Positions 56,902-64,000 of a stretch of 64,000 nt of DNA are shown one piece after another. Position numbers and translations under genes: made by a program. The notes beneath the pieces were generated by a model that saw nothing but the letters and a program-made list of their open reading frames with translations, did not search any database and was not told where the DNA came from. The DNA comes from CAZJVD01 sp964549505 (GTDB taxonomy: Bacteria; Bdellovibrionota; UBA1018; CAZJVD01). Every line of letters begins with the position of its first letter. The stretch's first letter is position 1. The stretch spans positions 310,001-374,000 of the forward strand of contig CAZJVD010000001.1 of assembly GCA_964549505.1 (NCBI GenBank). The letters run 5' to 3'.

Positions 56902-59865
56902 CTACTCGTAGGCTTCGTACTGTTCACGGTCCGGGGCATCCGGAGCCATCTGAATGTACTTGCGGTAACTCTCTGCAGCTTCCGCTTTCTTTCCAAGCGA
57001 CTCGTATGCGGTACCTAAACGTTTGTATATGAGCGGATTCCCAGCGTCAAACTGTAGAGCAGCTTGATAGAGCGCCACAGCTCCTTCGTAGTTTTTGAGT
57101 AAAAAATTGGCGTAGGCCGCTAGATGCTTCGGCTCTCCCATCTGGGGAGCGGCGTTCATGGCACGCACGAAGAGCTCCAAGGCTCGGCCATGCTGTCCGG
57201 CCTTGATCAGCTCCGTACCATAAAAAAGAAGAGCCGGAACGTTGTTAGGGTGAGCCTTCAACTCTTTTTCTAGCTCTAAAAAGGCCTCGTCCGTGTTCGC
57301 CATCGCAGCCAACATTTTGCCGCGATAAAAACTCAGATTCGGAAACTTCGGGATCTGACCATAGATCTTGTCGAGTTCTTGTGTCGCTCGACCAAAGTCA
57401 CCTAGTTTAATGAAAATCTCATGTCGCGACAGGAACCCAGCCGGGTCTGAGCCGACCCGCTTTGAGTACGACTCGTACGCATCGAGCGCTTTCTGAATCT
57501 GCTTTTTATCCGAGACAGCCATCGCCTCGTACGCACGACCCTCGACCCAAAACGCCCGGGCGTAGTCAGGGTTCGCCGTCTTGGCTTGCCTGAGATAATC
57601 CATGGCTGTTTTCGTTTCGCCACGCTCGACCTCGAGCTCGGCCAGGCTCGTGAGAAGCTCCGCACGGGGACTACCAAAACGAAGCATCTCAGCTTTGAGA
57701 AAAGTGGCCGCCGACCCGCTCGACTCGGTCTCCGCTTTAACACGAGCAAGTCCCAGCGTTGCCGGAACCGACAACGGATCGAGTCGCTGCGCTAAGGTGA
57801 AAAACAGCCGCGCATTTGTGGCCTGCTTCAGTTCCAAAAGAGCTTGACCGTACTTTACGTACAACTCGCCATCCGAACTTCCTGCCGAAAATGCACGCTT
57901 ATACTCTTCCATCGCGCGACCGTACTGCTTTTCTTTCATCAACATGTCACCCGAGATTCGAAAGATCGTCGTCTGTGTTTTTGGATCGGATGCTGTCTTG
58001 AGGCCTCGAAGCTTCTCCATCACACGCACCGCTTCGTCCCATTCATAACTTTCCACTAAGGTCCGGGCTAAGAGCGCTAGAACTTCGGCATCCTCCGTCG
58101 CTGTCGCAAGAGCTTTTTCAAAGTTAGCGCGCGCATTGATCAAGTCGCCTTGCTCGAGAAACGCCTGACCCAGTCGCTTGAGTGGAAGCGTGTCCCCAGG
58201 GCGCGCTTCACGGGCCTGAACGAAGTAACGAATGGCCTCCTCAAGATGAAATTCCTTTGCAGCTTTTTCACCCTCTCCCAGAAAGAAAAACATGCGTGCC
58301 TGTGGTTTGAGGCTCTCAATCGATTCGCCCGCCTCAGCGCGCAGCTGGTAATACCGCAGAATCTGATCGTGATTCCAGGGCTCCAGCACGACTGCTTGCT
58401 TAGCGTCGGCAACAGCTTTTTCGAGCTTGCCCTCGGCCTTGTACCAGCTCGCACGTAAACCCAGGGCCTCCGCGCGTTCGCGCTCTCCGAGCGCCGTAAA
58501 GTTCTTGAAAAGCAGCTTGAGCTCCGACCCTGCGTTGCGGATCTGGCCTTGGTGTTCACGGACGCGAATCACTCCCAGAAGTGAACGCGGATGCTTGATC
58601 TTGGTGGGAAGCGCAAGTGCTTTATCATAGGCCTTGATGGCATCCTCCCAAAACTCGTACGCTTCGGCGATCTTGCCACGTAAAAAGAAAACCTTTGGAC
58701 CAAAGGCACGATCGTCCGGAATTTTCGCTAAAATCTCAGCCGCCTCGTTCTTCTCACCCTTTTGAAAATAAACCTCCGCTAACAGGAACAACGTCTCTGG
58801 GGTTACGGCTTCGCCCTGAAGATGGTTTTTTACAGCCTTTTCAGCCGCGTCAACATTGCCACCCAAAAGATAAAACTCCGTTTCGGCAATCACGGTCTCA
58901 ATCAGTTGAACGCCGCGCCCTTTAGCAAGCTCAAGGAGCTTCGATATCGTTTGAACGTACTGATCATCTTTGATCGCTGACTCTGAAAGATTGAGGTAAG
59001 TCGACGCGAGCATCGCCAACGCTTTGGGATTACTGGGATCGAGCGAAGCAGCTTGTCGCAAGGTATCGGCGGCCGAACGATAAGCAAGCTCGTGATCTTG
59101 GAGATAGTCGACCATCGCAGCTGCAAAAAGCTCTGCGCTCTTCTTCGGATCGACCTTTTCGTTCACAAAGGTCGGAAACTCAGCGCGAACAGGCGGAAGT
59201 CTCGTGTCGATACCGGGACTATCAAACATGTCGAGGACTTCGAAAACAATGAGCACTAAAAAACCAATGACGGCCAGACGCCGCAAGCGTTTCGGATCCA
59301 GCTTTCGACTGGGTTTCGGTACACCCAACATAACGGTTTCTTCAGTCGCGATTCGACGCCGCTCAGACGTTCCGGGTTCCGCGTGCACCGTCCGATCCTC
59401 AGCCGGAGCAAAGACCGTCGGATCGCCCTCGTCCAAACCAGCCGAAGCTGACGATGGAACACTCGCCTTCTTCTCGAGCGTGACATCCGACGGTAAGCCC
59501 GGGACGGATCGTGTTTTCGGGTCTTTGATCTCTTTAATACGCTTCGTGATCCCGGTCTTAACTTCCTCCTGGGAGATGATTTCTGTCGTACCGTAGAGAT
59601 TGTCCTCACCAGGCTTTGGGCGCGCCAAGATGGATGTCGTATTGCCGGTCACCAACTCCCCGCGGAGTTTGCGCTGTAGGAGTTCGTTCAACTCAGCAAT
59701 CTTCTCGATCTCAGTCCAGTCGCCATCGGGATGCGCGCGAGCAGTCTCGCCACCAACGATCTCACCTTTCTCGATGAGCTTAGCAACACGATCCAACTCA
59801 AGTGGACCTAACACCCGACCACTTGAATGTTTGATCTTAAAGAGTTTGGCCGACTCCGCTGCCAT
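56902..59865 (-). CDS. GYF-TM-TPR repeat protein
   Basis: A 987-residue protein. The first 60 residues (FKIKHSSGRVLGPLELDRVAKLIEKGEI, HPDGDWTEIEKIAEL) form a GYF_2-like domain. A low-complexity region and one membrane helix at about 210-225 (LAVIGFLVLIVFEVLDMF) follow. The rest is about fifteen TPR units (YDKALALPTKIKHPRS, GSAYESLGKKAEAAESYRKY-type). A cytosolic adaptor joined to a periplasmic TPR array suggests an assembly scaffold, perhaps for a motility or envelope complex. It starts 1 bp after the nuoN stop and ends 35 bp before serS, within the same run. Confidence 0.8.
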   Translation of the reverse strand: MAAESAKLFKIKHSSGRVLGPLELDRVAKLIEKGEIVGGETARAHPDGDWTEIEKIAELNELLQRKLRGELVTGNTTSILARPKPGEDNLYGTTEIISQEEVKTGITKRIKEIKDPKTRSVPGLPSDVTLEKKASVPSSASAGLDEGDPTVFAPAEDRTVHAEPGTSERRRIATEETVMLGVPKPSRKLDPKRLRRLAVIGFLVLIVFEVLDMFDSPGIDTRLPPVRAEFPTFVNEKVDPKKSAELFAAAMVDYLQDHELAYRSAADTLRQAASLDPSNPKALAMLASTYLNLSESAIKDDQYVQTISKLLELAKGRGVQLIETVIAETEFYLLGGNVDAAEKAVKNHLQGEAVTPETLFLLAEVYFQKGEKNEAAEILAKIPDDRAFGPKVFFLRGKIAEAYEFWEDAIKAYDKALALPTKIKHPRSLLGVIRVREHQGQIRNAGSELKLLFKNFTALGERERAEALGLRASWYKAEGKLEKAVADAKQAVVLEPWNHDQILRYYQLRAEAGESIESLKPQARMFFFLGEGEKAAKEFHLEEAIRYFVQAREARPGDTLPLKRLGQAFLEQGDLINARANFEKALATATEDAEVLALLARTLVESYEWDEAVRVMEKLRGLKTASDPKTQTTIFRISGDMLMKEKQYGRAMEEYKRAFSAGSSDGELYVKYGQALLELKQATNARLFFTLAQRLDPLSVPATLGLARVKAETESSGSAATFLKAEMLRFGSPRAELLTSLAELEVERGETKTAMDYLRQAKTANPDYARAFWVEGRAYEAMAVSDKKQIQKALDAYESYSKRVGSDPAGFLSRHEIFIKLGDFGRATQELDKIYGQIPKFPNLSFYRGKMLAAMANTDEAFLELEKELKAHPNNVPALLFYGTELIKAGQHGRALELFVRAMNAAPQMGEPKHLAAYANFLLKNYEGAVALYQAALQFDAGNPLIYKRLGTAYESLGKKAEAAESYRKYIQMAPDAPDREQYEAYE

Positions 59866-61365
59866 CTATAGACCGCGCGCGATCTCCTGCGCCATCAAGA
59901 TGAGTCGCTCCGGAAGGATTCCGATTTGAAACGTAAGCCACACTGTTGCAGCAACGGCTCCGCCAGCCCCCAGTGAAACACGCAGATTGGCGGCGGAACC
60001 GACCGGCTCGCGCATGTACATCGCAACAAGAATACGAAGGTAGTAATAAACAGAAACAGCGCTACAAAGAACCGCAATCACCACAAGCACCGGTTCACCT
60101 GCTTGGATGGCGCCGTAGAATAGCAGATACTTTGCGATAAACCCGGCCGTTGGTGGTACGCCCGCCATTGAAAACATAAAAACCGCGAGCGCAAAACTCA
60201 ACCAAGGATGCCGTTTGCCGAGACCGGACAGGTCGTGAACGTTCAGGCCCTGATCGCCGCGCGACGCAAGGATAGAGAGAATACCAAACGCCCCAAGGTT
60301 CATAACGGAGTACGAAACCAGATAGACTGCAATGGGACCAAAGTGTTCGGTCGGCTGCCCGCCACCCACTAACCCCACCATGAGGTAACCGGTATGGGCG
60401 ATCGATGAATAAGCAAGCATGCGCTTCAGATTGTTTTGTCGAAGCGCGATGACATTTCCCACGACCATCGTGAGAACAGCGATCACCCAAAGTACGTCAT
60501 GAACCAGTTTCGAGGACGCTGAGATATCCGAAAGTCCAAGCGAGTAAAACACGCGCACAAACGATGCAAACGCTGCGGCTTTCAAACCCGTTGTCATAAA
60601 ACCCGTAACCGGTGACGGCGCGCCTTCGTAGACATCCGGCATCCACATATGAAACGGAACCGACGCTACCTTAAAAAGAAAACCTACCATCATAAGCCAG
60701 CTTCCGACCTGAAAGAGAATCGGAAGCGAAGCACGGCTCGTTTGGTAGAAATCGAAAATCTCTCGAATCTGGGTTGTGCCCGTTGCACCGTAAAGCAGTG
60801 CTGCGCCATACAGCATGATTGCGGAGGCCGCACCGCCAAGAATAAAGTACTTCATCGATGCTTCGTTCGACTTACGATCAGCCCGACGAAACCCGACGAG
60901 CATGTAAACCGAGAGCGACATCAACTCAAGCGCGATAAAGAGCGAGAGCAAATCGAGCGCCTGCACCATGAAGACCATTCCGATGAGTGAGAACAGAACG
61001 AGCGCGTAATACTCCGGATACTGCAGACCCTCTCGATCCAAGTAACGAAACGACGAAAGAATCGTAAACACAGCGCAGCCACAAAAGACTGCGGTGAAAA
61101 ACGCACTGTAACCATCGGCGACCATACTCCGACCGAAGAGAAGCACAGGAGCCCCACCCAGAAGATCTATGGACCAAACACCGGCCAACACAGCTGCTGC
61201 AAGCGTAACCGCGTACGTGGCCCACTTACCCATCGAGCCAGGCAAAAGACAAACAAGCACCGAAAGACACGCACCGACCGTAAGGATCAGCGCCGGCATC
61301 AATGCCCGAAGTTGTTCGGCGCTCATAACAAGATTTTCAGGACGAATGGTCGCGAGCGTTTCCAT
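59866..61365 (-). CDS. nuoN: NADH-quinone oxidoreductase subunit N
   Basis: A 499-residue proton-pumping subunit of complex I, with 14 hydrophobic helices. NuoN features are LELMSLSVYMLVGFRRADRKSNEASMKYFILGGAASAIMLYGAALLYG (conserved Glu and Lys of the pump channel), VASVPFHMWMPDVYEGAPSPVTGF and ALRQNNLKRMLAYSSIAHTGYLMVG. It follows nuoM by 1 bp. It is the last nuo gene of the operon. Confidence 0.98.
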   Translation of the reverse strand: METLATIRPENLVMSAEQLRALMPALILTVGACLSVLVCLLPGSMGKWATYAVTLAAAVLAGVWSIDLLGGAPVLLFGRSMVADGYSAFFTAVFCGCAVFTILSSFRYLDREGLQYPEYYALVLFSLIGMVFMVQALDLLSLFIALELMSLSVYMLVGFRRADRKSNEASMKYFILGGAASAIMLYGAALLYGATGTTQIREIFDFYQTSRASLPILFQVGSWLMMVGFLFKVASVPFHMWMPDVYEGAPSPVTGFMTTGLKAAAFASFVRVFYSLGLSDISASSKLVHDVLWVIAVLTMVVGNVIALRQNNLKRMLAYSSIAHTGYLMVGLVGGGQPTEHFGPIAVYLVSYSVMNLGAFGILSILASRGDQGLNVHDLSGLGKRHPWLSFALAVFMFSMAGVPPTAGFIAKYLLFYGAIQAGEPVLVVIAVLCSAVSVYYYLRILVAMYMREPVGSAANLRVSLGAGGAVAATVWLTFQIGILPERLILMAQEIARGL

Positions 61366-61366
61366 A

Positions 61367-62932
61367 TTAGTTCTTTAAACCTTTCGTCTTCGCTGCTCCA
61401 TCAGCATCGAGCAGCGTCACGGCTGTCGGTGCCTCAGCCTCGATCTGCAACGTTCGCGTGAGAAGTCGGGCAACTGCAGTCTCACTTCGCTTCAGAAAAA
61501 AGTTGGGTGCAAAACCCATAACGATCGCAGCAATCAAGAGCGGAACGAGAACAGCGATCTCGCGGCCCGTGAGGTCTTTAAGATGTTTGTTTTCGTCGTT
61601 CTTGATCTCACCAAACATCACGCGTTGAAACATCCACAGCATGTAAACCGCACCGAAGATCACGCCTAAGCCGCCCACGACTGCTGTCGCACGGTGCGTG
61701 GACCACGCTCCCAGCAAAATCAGAAACTCGCCGACAAATCCGTTCGTCCCAGGAAGGGCGACGGACGAAAGTGTGATGATAAGAAAGGCGATAGCAAACA
61801 GAGGCATGACCTTGGTGATGCCACCGAACTCGGAGATCTCACGTGTGTGACGACGCTCGTAGATCATCCCGACGAGCAAGAACAATGCGCCTGTTGAGAT
61901 CCCATGGTTGAGCATCTGGTAGATTGACCCCTGAACCCCAATCGCATTCAGCGCGAACAAACCAATCATCACATAGCCCATGTGACTTACGGATGAATAA
62001 GCGACGAGCTTCTTGATATCGGGTTGAACCATCGCGACCCACGCGCCGTAGACGATCGCTATCGCTCCCAACGTCATGAAAACGAGCTGGTACTGTTGAA
62101 CGGCTGCCGGAAAAAGCGGAAAGGCAAAGCGCAGAAAACCATAACCGCCAAGCTTCAGTAAAACACCCGCAAGGATCACGCTGCCCGCCGTCGGAGCTTG
62201 CACGTGCGCATCAGGTAACCAGGTGTGAAACGGAAAGAGCGGAACTTTGATCGAGAATGCAAAGGCAAATGCCAAAAACAAAATCGCCTGCGTGGAAAGC
62301 CAACCCTCGCCTGCCAACTGGACTCGATAAAGATCCGTAACGAGCGTCGAGAACTGACCAAACTGAACTTTATGCTGGTAAGCGAGAAAAAAGATCGCGA
62401 CAAGCATCAGCAGCGAACCAACCACGGTGTACAAGAAAAACTTCGTAGCCGCGTACACGCGGTCTTTGCCACCCCAGATCCCAATCAGGAAATACATCGG
62501 GATGAGCATCGCTTCCCAGAACACGTAAAAGAGGAATACATCGGTCGCGACGAAAGCGCCGAGCATTCCGGACTCGAGCGCGAGCAAGAGAAAGAAAAAC
62601 GACTTCGCTCTTGTTTCAACAGAGGTGAACGCCCCGAGGATCACGATCGGTGTGAGAAACGTCGTGAGCAACACCAGCCAAAGACTGATTCCATCCAGAC
62701 CGAGCGAATACGACACGCCCATGGACGAAATCCACGGTACCGACACAGCCCACTGAAAGCCTTCGACCGAGTCGTTAAAGTCCCTTACGAGAAGAAGCGA
62801 GATCGCAAAAACAAGAAGAGAACCAAGGAACGCCCATTGCTTCTCAAACCTTGGCAAAAGAAGGCCCGCCAATCCCCAGACAAAGGGCAGAAAAACAATG
62901 ACGGAGAGAAGATGTTGATTAAGCCATTCCAT
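61367..62932 (-). CDS. nuoM: NADH-quinone oxidoreductase subunit M
   Basis: A 521-residue membrane subunit of complex I. It has the channel Glu (FYVFWEAMLIPMYFLIGIWGG) and Lys (SIKVPLFPFHTWLPDAHVQAPTAGSVILAGVLLKLGGYG), then QPDIKKLVAYSSVSHMGYVMIG. The start is the ATG at 62932 (MEWLNQHL), overlapping the nuoL end by 14 bp; the open frame upstream to 63049 is nuoL antisense-frame noise. Confidence 0.98.
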   Translation of the reverse strand: MEWLNQHLLSVIVFLPFVWGLAGLLLPRFEKQWAFLGSLLVFAISLLLVRDFNDSVEGFQWAVSVPWISSMGVSYSLGLDGISLWLVLLTTFLTPIVILGAFTSVETRAKSFFFLLLALESGMLGAFVATDVFLFYVFWEAMLIPMYFLIGIWGGKDRVYAATKFFLYTVVGSLLMLVAIFFLAYQHKVQFGQFSTLVTDLYRVQLAGEGWLSTQAILFLAFAFAFSIKVPLFPFHTWLPDAHVQAPTAGSVILAGVLLKLGGYGFLRFAFPLFPAAVQQYQLVFMTLGAIAIVYGAWVAMVQPDIKKLVAYSSVSHMGYVMIGLFALNAIGVQGSIYQMLNHGISTGALFLLVGMIYERRHTREISEFGGITKVMPLFAIAFLIITLSSVALPGTNGFVGEFLILLGAWSTHRATAVVGGLGVIFGAVYMLWMFQRVMFGEIKNDENKHLKDLTGREIAVLVPLLIAAIVMGFAPNFFLKRSETAVARLLTRTLQIEAEAPTAVTLLDADGAAKTKGLKN

Positions 62933-64000
62933 AGATGAGATATCCCAACGAAACAAGAACACCCAAGAGAACCATGAACGCGTACGCCTGAAGCGAACCC
63001 GTCTGTAACACGCGAAGTGTTTCTCCCGTCCAGTTCGATGCGCGACCAAAACTCAACACGAGCCGATCGATCACACCGACGTCAAACCGTTTCCAGAGCA
63101 TGTTCGAAAGCCGACCGGTCGGTCGCACGAGAACCGCTTCGTAAAGCTCGTCGATGTACCACTTGTTGGCGAGCAAACTATGCAGCGACCGCCACTTTTT
63201 CTGGATCGCAGCAACACGATCGAGATCGGCATAAAGCCGGAGCGTGACAAACATCACGACCACGGCGACAAGCCCGCTCGCACCCATGAGCACCCATTCC
63301 AGTGATCCTGACACGATCGATTCGTGTGACTCAGGAATTACGGGCTCAAGCCAGTGCCCGAGGACACTGAGATGAGGGATTCCCAACCAACCGCCGGCGG
63401 CGCTGAGAATCGCAAGAACCATCAACGGACCCACCATGATCCATGGAGACTCGTGAACTTTGTGTCCACCGCCTTCGTGACCGCGAAACGACCCTAGGAA
63501 CGTCAACGAGAAAAGTCGGGTCATGTAGAAGGCCGTCATGATGGCCGTTAGAAACCCGACGCCCCACAAAGCCCATGACCCGCCCATCGGTGAACTCACG
63601 GCTTTCCAAAGAATCTCGTCTTTTGAGAAAAATCCACTCAGGCCAGGAAAACCACAGATCGCTAACCATGCGATCGCAAACACCAGAAACGTTCGCGGCA
63701 TCTTTTTACGAAGCCCGCCCATTTTCATGATGTCTTGCTCGTGGTGCATGCCGTGGATCACGGATCCGGCACCCAAGAACAAAAGCGCCTTGAAAAACGC
63801 ATGGGTCATCACGTGAAACACGCCGGCGCCGAATGCTGCCACACCACAGCCGACGAACATGTAACCCAGCTGCGAAACCGTGGAGTACGCGAGCACTTTC
63901 TTGATATCACGCTGCGCGACTGCCATGGTCGCAGCAAAAAGCGCTGTGAGTGCGCCGACCCACGCCACGACCGACAATGCTGTCGGGGAAAGCACGTACA
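62919..64000 (-). CDS. nuoL: NADH-quinone oxidoreductase subunit L (C-terminal part)
   Basis: About 360 C-terminal residues of NuoL; the gene begins beyond the right edge. Signatures are AVAQRDIKKVLAYSTVSQLGYMFVG, GVFHVMTHAFFKALLFLGAGSVIHGMHHEQDIMKMGGL and FPGLSGFFSKDEILW. The long lateral helix region and a final helix (MVLLGVLVSLGYLIYGMA) are also present. It is the first of the L-M-N genes visible here. Usual full length is about 610-660 residues. Confidence 0.97.
   Translation of the reverse strand, partial: YVLSPTALSVVAWVGALTALFAATMAVAQRDIKKVLAYSTVSQLGYMFVGCGVAAFGAGVFHVMTHAFFKALLFLGAGSVIHGMHHEQDIMKMGGLRKKMPRTFLVFAIAWLAICGFPGLSGFFSKDEILWKAVSSPMGGSWALWGVGFLTAIMTAFYMTRLFSLTFLGSFRGHEGGGHKVHESPWIMVGPLMVLAILSAAGGWLGIPHLSVLGHWLEPVIPESHESIVSGSLEWVLMGASGLVAVVVMFVTLRLYADLDRVAAIQKKWRSLHSLLANKWYIDELYEAVLVRPTGRLSNMLWKRFDVGVIDRLVLSFGRASNWTGETLRVLQTGSLQAYAFMVLLGVLVSLGYLIYGMA

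Overview
The window looks like a chromosomal segment of a Gram-negative bacterium of moderate G+C. It carries a complex I operon end (nuoL-nuoM-nuoN), a TamA/TamB-type outer-membrane assembly pair, several outer-membrane or lipoprotein signals, sigma-54 promoters with an NtrC-type activator, and stress genes (CsbD, DUF883-like, DUF1328). This mix would fit Bdellovibrionota or a related former-deltaproteobacterial group. That placement is an inference; nothing in the window fixes the taxon.

Layout. 1-2.1 kb: 5' end of yebC and a divergent GT-C-like membrane protein operon. 2.2-16.8 kb: an accessory, visibly more AT-rich region. It holds a lysozyme-fold protein with a lipoprotein, an AbiE-type toxin-antitoxin pair with a perfect operator, and a plasmid-like parA/rep module. 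The rep gene contains an in-frame array of 18-bp iteron-like repeats. Next come an XRE / ASCH / PIN-GNAT-ASCH-like cassette, an AraC/SnoaL cluster, an MqsA-like zinc-finger pair with a 20-bp palindrome, and a monooxygenase/VOC/nucleotide N-hydrolase operon. tRNA-Ser(GCT) at about 17.0 kb closes this part.

17-27 kb: a DMT transporter and an aldo/keto reductase, then a locus built from two diverging copies of an N-acyltransferase (FeeM/LuxI-like GNAT) plus heme-oxygenase-like diiron oxidases (HDO), placed around a class III nucleotidyl cyclase. A small Gly-rich secreted peptide and a large TPR-winged-helix regulator follow. Only one acyltransferase and one of three HDOs keep the full set of expected catalytic residues. 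I consider this the best candidate for an undescribed metabolite or signalling system.

27-46.5 kb: an envelope-stress and signalling region. Small stress proteins, a CHASE3 kinase, TamA, TamB, an AsmA-like protein, an OMP, a response regulator, a hybrid kinase, an HPt protein and an NtrC-family activator lie together. At least seven GG-N10-GC sigma-54-like promoters precede these genes, which suggests one local sigma-54 regulon.

46.5-55.4 kb: assorted genes (thiopurine methyltransferase, deaminase, PNPOx-like, matrixin-like protease, GNAT), several secreted proteins of unknown function, and two more toxin-antitoxin pairs (HigBA-like and BrnTA). 55.4-64 kb: one minus-strand housekeeping run, nuoL-nuoM-nuoN, a GYF-TM-TPR protein, serS and tRNA-Ser(TGA). 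The serS stop codon lies inside the tRNA gene.
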